In this document: positions 8,617 through 15,974 of the stretch, in pieces
How positions within the stretch are numbered: position 1 is the stretch's first letter
Layout of the letters: each line of letters opens with the position of its first letter
Assembly: GCA_943349555.1 (NCBI GenBank)
Contig: CALQZK010000003.1
Span: forward strand, 1-31,771
From: Candidatus Nomurabacteria bacterium
GTDB lineage: Bacteria; Patescibacteriota; Minisyncoccia; Phycocordibacterales; PALSA-1337
Direction of reading: 5' to 3'
Length of the DNA: 31,771 nucleotides
Position numbers and translations under genes: made by a program
Notes under the pieces: generated by a model
The model's database searches: none
What the model was told of the DNA's origin: nothing
What the model saw: the letters and a program-made list of their open reading frames with translations, nothing else

Positions 8617-9751
8617 GGATAATTTCTAGGATACGCAGAGCTCGATTACGCCATAAAAAAGTTGTGGCGAGGCTTTTTGCAGAGGAAACTTTCAAGACGG
8701 TCTCATCCGAGCGATTCATAGTATACCACAGTTTTTGAGCCATATCATCCGCATTGTCTGGAGTGTAAAAGACAGCTTCTTTCTCCGAAATAATTTCGCG
8801 AATGGCCGGCGTGTCGCTTGCCAAGATCGGCTTTCCCGAGGCCATGTATTCAAAAAGCTTCATTGGCGACGTGTAATAATACGACTGCATGTCTCGCTTC
8901 GTACCCAAGACAATCAGGACGTCTGCCGCCTGGAGCCATAATGGAATTATGGCATAGGGCTGATCACCGAAAAAAAGTAAGTTTGGTGGTAACGACTGTA
9001 TCCCAGTTATTCTGGCAAATTCTTCTTTTGGACCGCCGACAACGCCGATGGCCATGTTACTTTCTAGCAGAAGAGCGGTAGGTGGTAATATTTCAAGACC
9101 TTTCCAGTCGAAAAAACGACCGACATAAAGTGCTAGCTTAAGATTTTCATCTATTCCCAATGATCTCCGTGCTTCCTTTCGCGTATTACTATTCTGCTCG
9201 CTTGCAAACCACGATTCATCTACACCATTTGGTTCGGCTACCACTCTTTGCGGTTCTAGACCAAACTTTTCTATCATCTCTTTTTTGATAATACGATTGA
9301 TAGTGAAGAGTCCGGAGATTCTGGAAAATAGAATCCGATGGATCCATGTCTTGGCTTTGGTGCTATGAGCCTCGGAAAAATATGGCAAACCTAAGAATGG
9401 GATGAGGCAGTAGGCGGTATTATCAATATCAATCGTATAAACTACGGCTCGCTCTCCTTTTTTCCAAAATAGCCATCTATGTGCAAAGTATGATAGAGCA
9501 AATGAAAGTGAACTTAGCGTGAAAAGTATTTTTCCACCAGTATGCGTATGTATTGCCGGCAGTTTTATCATCGGAATATCTACCCGCAATCCATAGTAAT
9601 CCTTCATACTCTTTGGCACAGTCTTCCTATTTGGAACGATGAGAGTGAGATCTATGCCGGCTTCGATAAACGCCTCGCACATCTTTGCTATTTGAATCCC
9701 ATGAGCCTTTTCCGTAGGCATGCGGGCATTGGCGATATAATAGAGTTTCAT
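8582..9751 (-). CDS. GT4-family glycosyltransferase, first gene of the left operon
   Basis: Protein of 389 residues starting MKLYYIANARMPTEKAHGIQ; the AHGIQIAKMCEAF segment is a typical GT4 acceptor-domain opening. The donor half shows LALYVGRFFDWKGLEIL at about 209-225, a Gly-rich IGVVGGPKEEF, and SPMKLFEYMASGKPILASDTPAIREI at about 293-318, the usual donor-binding region with its conserved Glu. No signal peptide or membrane span is evident. As the promoter-proximal gene of the 9751-to-1 operon it follows a perfect TATAAT -10 box at 9771-9776, with about 12 bases of untranslated leader and no clear Shine-Dalgarno site. Substrate unknown. Confidence 0.86.
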   Translation of the reverse strand: MKLYYIANARMPTEKAHGIQIAKMCEAFIEAGIDLTLIVPNRKTVPKSMKDYYGLRVDIPMIKLPAIHTHTGGKILFTLSSLSFALSYFAHRWLFWKKGERAVVYTIDIDNTAYCLIPFLGLPYFSEAHSTKAKTWIHRILFSRISGLFTINRIIKKEMIEKFGLEPQRVVAEPNGVDESWFASEQNSNTRKEARRSLGIDENLKLALYVGRFFDWKGLEILPPTALLLESNMAIGVVGGPKEEFARITGIQSLPPNLLFFGDQPYAIIPLWLQAADVLIVLGTKRDMQSYYYTSPMKLFEYMASGKPILASDTPAIREIISEKEAVFYTPDNADDMAQKLWYTMNRSDETVLKVSSAKSLATTFLWRNRALRILEIIHETLYRHTGIQ

Positions 9752-9770
9752 ATGGGTAAAAGTACTGCTT

Positions 9771-9776
9771 ATTATA
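9771..9776 (-). promoter_or_regulatory. -10 box of the left glycan operon promoter
   Basis: The minus strand reads TATAAT here, a perfect -10 hexamer. No good -35 lies 17 bp upstream. Transcription would start near 9764, about a dozen bases before the ATG at 9751. It is the only strong promoter-like signal ahead of the eight-gene minus-strand run. Confidence 0.5.
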
Positions 9777-9839
9777 GAGATAAGCTGTCGAATTAGCTAG
9801 TGATTTCATACAGCCATGGTCTTCCTTCTTTTTTTCTGC

Positions 9840-9845
9840 TATAGT
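9840..9845 (+). promoter_or_regulatory. Extended -10 box for the radical SAM gene
   Basis: TATAGT preceded by TGC forms an extended -10 element about 43 bases before the ATG at 9888. The -35 region is weak. It also argues against starting translation at the upstream ATG at 9816, which would lie ahead of the transcript start. Confidence 0.45.
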
Positions 9846-9861
9846 TTCACTAGATTGTTCC

Positions 9862-9877
9862 GATTCATTCGCGAATC
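9862..9877 (+). repeat. Small inverted repeat in the radical SAM leader
   Basis: GATTC-ATTCGC-GAATC, with an inner ATTCGCGAAT palindrome, lies between the predicted -10 box and the ATG at 9888. It could be a weak leader hairpin or a protein-binding site; it may also be chance. Confidence 0.3.
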
Positions 9878-9887
9878 AAAAAAATAT

Positions 9888-11393
9888 ATGAAAACCAAAA
9901 CCATCTGTTTAATCATCCCTCCTTCTGTCTTCTTATTAGATGAGAGGGTTACGCCTTCTGGAGGCATTCTGACCATTGCGGCAGTGCTCGAACGCGCTGG
10001 TGTACCACTGGAGGTGCTCGATCTCTCTGGTTTGACAGACTTTGAGATCGCGGTCTCCGATTATGTAAAAAACAACCCGAACATCCTGACGTTTGGCATT
10101 ACAAGCACGACAGCGCAAATGCCAAAAACCCACGATGTCGTAAGGGAAATCCGCACCGTGCGGAGAAATGCAAAGTTGATTCTCGGAGGACCTCATGTCA
10201 CTTCCGTCAACACCGCGCTAAGAAGCGAGACGAATAATGGTATCAAACACGGCCGGGCGAGAAAGGCTATGGGTCAGTTGTTTGAGACCTTTGACGTTCT
10301 AGTTGCTGGGGATGGTGAAAAAGCAATATTCACTGCTCTTGAGGACAATGCGCCAAGGCTTATTGATGCCGACGACGTACACTCGCCTCTCTATCAGAAA
10401 AGTGAGGATCTGGAAACAGTGCCGTTTCCTGCCAGACACCTGATAGACATATCAAGCTACATGCTTCTGGTCGACGGAGAGCCAGCGCTTTCCCTTATCG
10501 CACAGCTCGGCTGTCCTTTCGGCTGTCGTTTCTGCGGTATGCGCAATTCGCCGAGCTTTCGTATCATCAGGACGCGGAGCACCGAACGAATTGTCGAGGA
10601 AATGGAACATATGTACCGAACGACTGGTCGCAAGGGCTTCATGTTCCAGGATGACGAACTCAATGTCAACAAGAATGTCATTGAACTCATGGATAGGATA
10701 ACCTTATTGCAGAAAAAACTTGGCGTAAAGTTCACTATCCGAGGTTTCATTAAATCCGAGTTATTTACCGACGATCAAGCTCAAGCAATGCATCGAGCCG
10801 GCTTGCGCTGGATCCTCACAGGATTTGAATCGGGTTCACCCGAAATCCTAAAAGTCATCAACAAAAAAGCTACCCGCGAACAGAATACCGAGTGCGTGGC
10901 TATTGCTCACAGGAATGGGATCAAGGTGAAAGCTTTGATGTCCATCGGACATCCTGGTGAAAGCAAAGAGACCGTCCATGCAACACGGGATTGGTTGCTT
11001 CAAATGAAGCCAGCTGATTTCGATGTGACCATCATCACGCCGTACCCCGGTACGCCGTATTACGACGAAGCTAAGCCTGTACAAGGCGAGCTTGGTCTCT
11101 GGATTTACAGCGATCCCAAAACAGGAGCCAAGCTGTATCAGCACGAGGTGGACTATTCGCGAATCGCCAACTATTACAAGGGCGATCCGAACGATGGATA
11201 CCATTCCCATGTCTTTACTGACACACTTACTCCTACGGATATCGTCAAGATACGAGGAGATGTGGAGAAAGAAGTCCGCCACACACTCAAAATACCGTTC
11301 TACGCGAGGGCAACCACCTCACTAAGGTATGAGACATCCATGGGACAATTTGGCCGATTGCCGCCCAACATTTGGAAACAAAGCGCAAGTTAA
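9888..11393 (+). CDS. B12-binding-type radical SAM protein
   Basis: Protein of about 501 residues from the ATG at 9888 (MKTKTICLIIPPSVFLLDER). The open frame reaches back to 9816, but those 24 residues are not family-like and lie ahead of the predicted promoter. The N-terminal part resembles a B12-binding domain (SGGILTIAAVLERAGVPLEVLDL, LILGGPHVTS). The radical SAM core begins at about residue 200 with QLGCPFGCRFCG, giving Cys209, Cys213 and Cys216 for the 4Fe-4S cluster, followed by a TIM-barrel-like region (FMFQDDELNVN, WILTGFESGSPEILK, MSIGHPGESKET, TIITPYPGTPYYDEA). Families of this type carry out C-methylations and other radical rearrangements. Its place between two glycan clusters suggests modification of a sugar, lipid carrier or surface product, but that is inference. 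It has its own terminator. Confidence 0.85.
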   Translation: MKTKTICLIIPPSVFLLDERVTPSGGILTIAAVLERAGVPLEVLDLSGLTDFEIAVSDYVKNNPNILTFGITSTTAQMPKTHDVVREIRTVRRNAKLILGGPHVTSVNTALRSETNNGIKHGRARKAMGQLFETFDVLVAGDGEKAIFTALEDNAPRLIDADDVHSPLYQKSEDLETVPFPARHLIDISSYMLLVDGEPALSLIAQLGCPFGCRFCGMRNSPSFRIIRTRSTERIVEEMEHMYRTTGRKGFMFQDDELNVNKNVIELMDRITLLQKKLGVKFTIRGFIKSELFTDDQAQAMHRAGLRWILTGFESGSPEILKVINKKATREQNTECVAIAHRNGIKVKALMSIGHPGESKETVHATRDWLLQMKPADFDVTIITPYPGTPYYDEAKPVQGELGLWIYSDPKTGAKLYQHEVDYSRIANYYKGDPNDGYHSHVFTDTLTPTDIVKIRGDVEKEVRHTLKIPFYARATTSLRYETSMGQFGRLPPNIWKQSAS

Positions 11394-11411
11394 GTTAGTG
11401 CGCGCCACAGT

Positions 11412-11451
11412 ATATGTCCATCTTGCTTAATTGCTTGATGGGCATATTTTT
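11412..11451 (+). terminator. Intrinsic terminator of the radical SAM gene
   Basis: ATATGTCCATC (11412-11422) pairs with GATGGGCATAT (11437-11447), 11 pairs including one G-U, around a 14-base loop, and runs into five T residues. It starts 19 bases after the stop. The T-run abuts the -35 box of the next promoter. Confidence 0.85.
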
Positions 11452-11486
11452 ATGACAAAAACTAGATTTCCTGCTATTGTTAAAGA
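11452..11486 (+). promoter_or_regulatory. Promoter for the GT2 + GT-C pair, predicted leaderless
   Basis: ATGACA (11452-11457, five of six matches to TTGACA), a 17-base spacer ending in TGC, and TATTGT (11475-11480). The -10 ends six bases before the ATG at 11487, so transcription should begin at or next to the start codon. Confidence 0.75.
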
Positions 11487-12419
11487 ATGAAATTGTCGAT
11501 TGTTATCCCCGTATACAATGAAGGAGATGTGCTCTACGAGCTCCATACGCGACTTCGTGCTGTCATGAAGAATAATGGATACGACTATGAAATCATTTTT
11601 GTCGATGATGGAAGCAATCCTACCCCTCCTCAATTTGAGAAAATAATGAATAAGGATGAGAAAGTAAGTGTTCTGACGTTGTCCCGCAATTTTGGCCACC
11701 AAGCGGCAATTTCAGCCGGTCTAGATCAGGCAGTTGGGGATGGTGTCATCATTATGGATGGTGATTTGCAAGATCCACCGGAAGTTATCCTGCTGTTTAT
11801 AAAGAAATGGGACGAAGGATACGATGTTGTATATGGCGTTCGTAAAAAAAGAAAAGAAGGATTCTTGAAAAGGGCATCATATTATCTTTTCTATCGATTA
11901 ATGAGAACAGTGTCGACGATCAAACTGCCGCTCGACAGCGGCGACTTTGCTCTTATTTCGCATCGAGTAGCCCGCCTCATTACAAGCCAAGCAATGCCTG
12001 AACACAATCGATATGTGAGAGGATTACGATCGTGGGTTGGATTTAATCAGATTGGTATTGAATACGAACGAGATGCGAGAATATATGGTGAACCAAAAGT
12101 TACTATCAGACAGCTCTTCAAGCTTGCGTACGATGGCCTGTTTTCCTTTTCTAACATCCCGATAAAACTTATGACCATAATTGGATTTTTTTGCTCAATA
12201 GTTGCGTCTCTGGGAATCATTATAGTTCTTTACAAGAAAATAAATGGGATACCAATTCCGGGGTATGCAAGCATGGCGATACTCATCCTATTTTTTGCTG
12301 GTGTTCAGTTGTTGTGCTTGGGTATTCTAAGTGAATATATATCAAGGATAACAGATGAGGTGAGGAAAAGGCCGCATTATATCGTGAAAAATCACGCAAA
12401 GCATGAAAAAAATAATTGA
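11487..12419 (+). CDS. GT2 polyprenyl-phosphate glycosyltransferase (GtrB/ArnC-like), second copy
   Basis: Protein of 310 residues. GT2 motifs: SIVIPVYNEGDVLYELHTRL at 4-23, IIFVDDGSNP, LSRNFGHQAAISAGLDQ and MDGDLQDPPE for the donor and metal site. Two C-terminal hydrophobic segments (about 230-250 and 263-285) fit a GtrB/ArnC-type membrane anchor. It probably loads a sugar onto polyprenyl phosphate at the inner face of the membrane. It is a clear paralogue of the gene at 7696-8616; both carry LSRNFGHQ and DGDLQD, but SSD is replaced by SNP after the first acidic cluster, and the C-terminal loops differ. It overlaps the GT-C-like gene downstream by 17 bases, repeating the GT2 + GT-C pairing of the left operon. 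Translation likely begins on a leaderless transcript. Confidence 0.88.
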   Translation: MKLSIVIPVYNEGDVLYELHTRLRAVMKNNGYDYEIIFVDDGSNPTPPQFEKIMNKDEKVSVLTLSRNFGHQAAISAGLDQAVGDGVIIMDGDLQDPPEVILLFIKKWDEGYDVVYGVRKKRKEGFLKRASYYLFYRLMRTVSTIKLPLDSGDFALISHRVARLITSQAMPEHNRYVRGLRSWVGFNQIGIEYERDARIYGEPKVTIRQLFKLAYDGLFSFSNIPIKLMTIIGFFCSIVASLGIIIVLYKKINGIPIPGYASMAILILFFAGVQLLCLGILSEYISRITDEVRKRPHYIVKNHAKHEKNN

Positions 12420-14061
12420 AAAGTATCTTCCGGAGTGGCTCGAGTTGTCGCTCATCACTTTCCTGTACACGATGAGCAATATTTGGTTACTACTCAATCG
12501 GGGAATGTACTGGGATGATCAGACCTGGCTTACCTTGGTCAAGTTGAATAGGTGGCAGACATTTTGGCTGACGCTCGAACAGCAGAAACAATATGCACAA
12601 TACTATCTTATGAAACTTATCGTGCTCTTTGGCGATGTACTTTTTGTGAGTAGAGCCGTTGCATTTTTTTGTTGGCTTATCGCGGCGTTCGCGATCTATC
12701 TTATTCTTAAGCGCATATTTAAGATAGCGCCACTGACTTCATTTCTTATAACCGTGCTCTTTGCCCTGTCACCATTATTTTTTGAACGTTTAATAGCATC
12801 TATGGTGCTCTATTCGGTCTCTACCGCCCTTTTCTTTCTTGGTGCGCTCTTGTACTGGTCTGCTGTAGGTGTGGAACGGTGGTATGTACGGAGCGCCGGT
12901 GTTACGCTCGCAGCGGTATTCTTTTTTATTTCGTTTTTTACCAATTCATTCCTCGTCTTCTTTTATGGATTCGTGCTACTGACTATTTTCCACGATAGAA
13001 GTTTACTTACTCAATGGCGAACAAAGTTGTCGTGGATGATTCTCTTGCCAATTCTATTTTGGGTGATAAAGGAGGCGGGTGGAGATCCCTACGGTCTAAC
13101 GGCAAATTATAATCAGTTTGTTATCGGCCAGCCGGGGTGGATATCGAAAATGATAGCCGATCTGTGGAGCGGTATATATTCTGGCATCATCTGGCCGCTC
13201 ACAGTTCCGTGGGCACTCCTCGAGCGCAAGATTTTCATGATCGTGTTTATTGTTACTCTTGGTTGCTCTTGGTTAGCGATTCTCACAGTTGCCACATCTA
13301 GGAAAAGCGAGGACAACATAGGATACAAGTCGTATCTCTGGTGGGGAGTGGCACTATTCGCATTCGGATTGATTGCCTATGTGCTCGTTGGCAAATCCCC
13401 TCATCCACATGCGTTCCAAATGCGACATGCGATGCTGTTACCGATAGGGGCATCGCTCATATACTGGGGCATCCTTATGCTCGTTATAAAAGAAAAATAT
13501 CGCGCATTCATGGTGTCGGTAATTTGCGCGCTCTTTATTACATGGAGCTCATACAACTACTTTACTCTCGACATGGATTGGTACAAGCAGCGTGCCATAA
13601 TAACTAGGCTAAATGAGCAATCAGCTCAACTAACTGCTCGACCGACTTTCCTAATTTTCTATGACGAAATACGACGATTCGGGTGGATGAATAGATCGCT
13701 TACCTTGAGTGACTATTTTGGTAATGTGACTTCAGCTTTGGGTACTACAACTACCGTTGGTGTTCCTGCGGAGGAAGAGCAATCGGTTCGAGATATATAT
13801 GCTCTTAGGGAGTGGATGACTGGTGATCCTCCGCCGAAAATCAAGCCGAACATTTCTCATCTTTCAATTGTTTCTCAATCTGACAAAAGAGATCTCGTTA
13901 CAGTGAAAAACTGGTTGCATGTAAAAAAAGTTGAATTGTTTGGAACCGAAAAAGAATTAGAGAAATCACTCGACGAAACATTCGACATACATCTAGTGCC
14001 TCGTAAGATGTCAGAAAAAAGCCGTTGGGATATTGAAATAGAAAAAGAGTACGAGCAATAA
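12403..14061 (+). CDS. GT-C-like multi-pass membrane protein
   Basis: Protein of 552 residues with around ten hydrophobic segments between about 15 and 390 and a soluble C-terminal part of about 150 residues. After the first membrane segment comes GMYWDDQTWL (35-44); the paired aspartates match the position of the catalytic acid in GT-C transferases that use polyprenyl-phosphate sugars. I see little direct similarity to the other GT-C-like protein at 5906-7699 beyond this layout, so the acceptors or sugars probably differ. It overlaps its GT2 partner by 17 bases and ends just before a strong terminator. A non-catalytic membrane role cannot be excluded, because GT-C families diverge strongly. 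Confidence 0.65.
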   Translation: MKKIIEKYLPEWLELSLITFLYTMSNIWLLLNRGMYWDDQTWLTLVKLNRWQTFWLTLEQQKQYAQYYLMKLIVLFGDVLFVSRAVAFFCWLIAAFAIYLILKRIFKIAPLTSFLITVLFALSPLFFERLIASMVLYSVSTALFFLGALLYWSAVGVERWYVRSAGVTLAAVFFFISFFTNSFLVFFYGFVLLTIFHDRSLLTQWRTKLSWMILLPILFWVIKEAGGDPYGLTANYNQFVIGQPGWISKMIADLWSGIYSGIIWPLTVPWALLERKIFMIVFIVTLGCSWLAILTVATSRKSEDNIGYKSYLWWGVALFAFGLIAYVLVGKSPHPHAFQMRHAMLLPIGASLIYWGILMLVIKEKYRAFMVSVICALFITWSSYNYFTLDMDWYKQRAIITRLNEQSAQLTARPTFLIFYDEIRRFGWMNRSLTLSDYFGNVTSALGTTTTVGVPAEEEQSVRDIYALREWMTGDPPPKIKPNISHLSIVSQSDKRDLVTVKNWLHVKKVELFGTEKELEKSLDETFDIHLVPRKMSEKSRWDIEIEKEYEQ

Positions 14062-14066
14062 GAAAT

Positions 14067-14096
14067 AACACCGCATGGACTGAACCATGCGGTGTT
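14067..14096. terminator. Strong hairpin terminator, probably bidirectional
   Basis: AACACCGCATGG (14067-14078) pairs perfectly with CCATGCGGTGTT (14085-14096) around ACTGAA. It starts five bases after the plus-strand stop at 14061 and lies 51 bases beyond the stop of the convergent minus-strand gene at 14148. The T-tracts on both sides are poor, but the 12-pair stem between convergent genes fits a shared terminator. Confidence 0.8.
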
Positions 14097-14104
14097 GTGT
14101 AATC

Positions 14105-14134
14105 AGAGTTTTTCATTTTATGACTGAAAACTCT
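14105..14134. terminator. Second, AT-rich hairpin in the convergent gap
   Basis: AGAGTTTTTCA (14105-14115) pairs with TGAAAACTCT (14125-14134) with one bulged T. It lies between the strong hairpin and the stop at 14148 and may help end the minus-strand transcript. Confidence 0.4.
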
Positions 14135-14147
14135 ATTTATTGCAATA

Positions 14148-14777
14148 TCAGGTATCCCGCCATTCGAGATACTCGAGCACTCTCTCTGTGGAGAGAAGCG
14201 GCACAGGAGTGCCTTCCTGCTGATATTTCAGAATCCTCTCGGCTTCCGTGAGAATCAAGTCGGAACGCTTGGCGGTCAGTGTCCCTTGGCTGTGGCGAGC
14301 CTGCGCATACCACGGCAAGGTCACACCAACCTTATTGTAGATCCGCACTGTCGGGTATCCGACAGTGCTAACCGCGGTCACCATCGAGATGAATGCCCGC
14401 AGTTGATGGAAGGGTGGAGCGATAATGACAAGACTATCCCATTTTTCCTCCTTCGCGACAGCCGCGACGGCCAGCGATTCCGTCAGTGTGTTGAGAGACG
14501 CGCCGGGGGTAAGAGTGATTATTCGGCATTTCTCGAGACTCTCTTTCCATACCGAAGCACCCGGATATCCATCATTCGTCTTGTCGGCGTCGTCAATGAT
14601 ACATACCGGACCGCCTCCGTAATATAGACACTGCTTTCCTACTTCCAAAACCGACTGTACATTGTCTGAGGTCTCAGAGAACAGATAGACCGGCATAGAC
14701 GTCCAATCCAACGGGAAAAGACGATTCATCACTATCGTGTTCAATTGCAGCAGACGCATTTCAGGTGTTGCATTCAT
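14148..14777 (-). CDS. DUF218 (YdcF/SanA-like) protein
   Basis: Protein of 209 residues. The pattern NTLTESLAVAAVAKEEKWD followed by SLVIIAPPFHQLRAFISMV matches the DUF218 core, where an asparagine-threonine-acidic motif precedes a (T/S)xxFHxxRA motif. Known members (YdcF, SanA, ElyC) are tied to envelope functions or bind nucleotide-like ligands; their reaction is not well settled. This copy lacks the usual N-terminal membrane anchor, so it is probably cytoplasmic. A strong Shine-Dalgarno GGAGGT (14783-14788) sits five bases before the ATG, which fixes the start. The gene lies 104 bases after a GT-B-like gene, with a terminator between them, so it may have its own weak promoter. Its role in the glycan region is unknown. 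Confidence 0.7.
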   Translation of the reverse strand: MNATPEMRLLQLNTIVMNRLFPLDWTSMPVYLFSETSDNVQSVLEVGKQCLYYGGGPVCIIDDADKTNDGYPGASVWKESLEKCRIITLTPGASLNTLTESLAVAAVAKEEKWDSLVIIAPPFHQLRAFISMVTAVSTVGYPTVRIYNKVGVTLPWYAQARHSQGTLTAKRSDLILTEAERILKYQQEGTPVPLLSTERVLEYLEWRDT

Positions 14778-14782
14778 GTTCT

Positions 14783-14788
14783 ACCTCC
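14783..14788 (-). promoter_or_regulatory. Strong Shine-Dalgarno site (GGAGGT)
   Basis: GGAGGT five bases ahead of the ATG at 14777. It is one of only two convincing ribosome-binding sites in the window and confirms that the host ribosome uses the canonical anti-SD. Confidence 0.8.
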
Positions 14789-14836
14789 ATTGGTTAAAGG
14801 ACTTTTTGACTAAAAACACACTGGCACATTTTCTAC

Positions 14837-14872
14837 AAAAAAGCCAGCAACCGATTTTCATCAATTGCTGGC
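14837..14872 (-). terminator. Intrinsic terminator of the GT-B-like gene
   Basis: On the minus strand GCCAGCAA pairs with TTGCTGGC (plus positions 14843-14850 and 14865-14872) around a 14-base loop, followed by six T residues (14842-14837). It begins about 9 bases after the stop at 14882 and separates this gene from the DUF218 gene. Confidence 0.85.
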
Positions 14873-14881
14873 GTGAATTTT

Positions 14882-15916
14882 TTATTTTGTACTCGCGAGA
14901 GCGTGGCACATACTCTGAATCGCGAAACTGGTTTCATTTGATTCCGGTTTCGGAAACATTGCACTCTGCATCTTTTTGAGATGATTACCCAACTCCTCTG
15001 TCTGCATATCAGAGATGACTTGCGCAAACTCTTCGATATAACCGTTACGAGCGAGCCTGCTTGCACCTCCCTCTGTAAGTTTCCAAGGGCCCTTTACCTT
15101 GTCCAACTTCTTCCCTCGCATTGCAACCGTTGAACAGAAGTTGATCATAGGAATCCGGAGGCATGCTGCCTGAATGCCTATGGTTGAGGTGAACTCTACC
15201 ACAAAGTCGCATCCCATGAGGATGTCGCCAGATCGGATGCTCCGATCAAGGATGCGAGCTCCGCATTGTGCATATGCCACGACTTCATCGTACAATGTGC
15301 GCTCATTTTGATCGCCGGGGTGAAGGGCGAAAATGATTTCAACATTCTTATCCCACCCGAGGCTATGGACGACATCAACTGTTGCTCCAAACTGGATCAG
15401 GTTCTGCGTCAGATACTTGTCTCCAACACACAACAGAACGATCTTGTCTTCATCAATCTGAAGCAACTGTCTCGCCTCCTGACGTGACATCTTCGGAAAG
15501 AAGAAGCTTTCCCATCGAGGATTACCAGTAACAATAACAGTGGCTTTCGGAAACAACTTCTGTGCATCAGATGCTTCATCAGCATTGATGGTGAAGATTG
15601 TAACCGGAGCATTTCTCACTGGTTCGAACGCGGGCAACCGATGTGCGTTAAATGTGTCGGCGTAGAGTGCAACCTTGATATTATTCTCGATCGCAAACTG
15701 GGTCGCCGTGACTTCTTCTGCTGAAAGTTCGGAGATTCCACAGACCAGCCAATCCGCACCACTCAACGCAGATTTAATTGCATCGATAGGATACAAATGC
15801 GGCTTTCCGCTTTCCAGATATTTAAGAACTTGATGACCAACCTCTTCGAGAGAAGCAGCGAGCATTGCCAATGCTTCCGACTGCGAAAAATCTCCTGCGA
15901 CTAGGACAACTTTCAT
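14882..15916 (-). CDS. GT-B-fold protein, UDP-sugar epimerase/glycosyltransferase-like
   Basis: Protein of 344 residues starting MKVVLVAGDFSQSEALAMLA. The two-domain layout (ADWLVCGISELSAEE and ALYADTFNAHRLPAF in the first half; IIFALHPGDQNERTLYDE and CDFVVEFTSTIGIQAACLRI in the second) is that of GT-B proteins such as UDP-GlcNAc 2-epimerases and lipid-A-disaccharide-synthase-like enzymes. FALHPGDQ resembles the AxHPxxx step and the ST dipeptide the donor-phosphate contact of those families. The start is fixed by AAGGA (15922-15926) five bases ahead of the ATG. It ends with its own intrinsic terminator. No membrane spans are seen. The reaction remains open between nucleotide-sugar epimerisation and sugar transfer. 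Confidence 0.6.
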   Translation of the reverse strand: MKVVLVAGDFSQSEALAMLAASLEEVGHQVLKYLESGKPHLYPIDAIKSALSGADWLVCGISELSAEEVTATQFAIENNIKVALYADTFNAHRLPAFEPVRNAPVTIFTINADEASDAQKLFPKATVIVTGNPRWESFFFPKMSRQEARQLLQIDEDKIVLLCVGDKYLTQNLIQFGATVDVVHSLGWDKNVEIIFALHPGDQNERTLYDEVVAYAQCGARILDRSIRSGDILMGCDFVVEFTSTIGIQAACLRIPMINFCSTVAMRGKKLDKVKGPWKLTEGGASRLARNGYIEEFAQVISDMQTEELGNHLKKMQSAMFPKPESNETSFAIQSMCHALASTK

Positions 15917-15921
15917 GGATT

Positions 15922-15927
15922 TCCTTT
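15922..15927 (-). promoter_or_regulatory. Shine-Dalgarno site (AAAGGA)
   Basis: AAAGGA lies five bases before the ATG at 15916 and decides that start. It is the second of two clear ribosome-binding sites, both in the 14148-15916 pair. Confidence 0.7.
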
Positions 15928-15939
15928 CTCAATGTACGC

Positions 15940-15957
15940 TCACGCAACATAGCGTGA
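15940..15957. repeat. Inverted repeat between the right operon and the GT-B-like gene
   Basis: TCACGC-AACATA-GCGTGA lies in the 58-base gap between the stop at 15975 and the ATG at 15916. No T-run follows on the minus strand, so it is a poor intrinsic terminator; it may be an operator or a stalling hairpin. Confidence 0.35.
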
Positions 15958-15974
15958 ATGAGACAAAATATATC

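Noticed and set aside
9816..9887. Upstream ATG extending the radical SAM protein by 24 residues.
   Set aside because: The extension is not family-like and precedes the predicted -10 box at 9840-9845; the ATG at 9888 gives a normal domain start.
15940..15957. TCACGC/GCGTGA hairpin as intrinsic terminator of the right glycan operon.
   Set aside because: No T-run follows on the minus strand; kept only as an inverted repeat.
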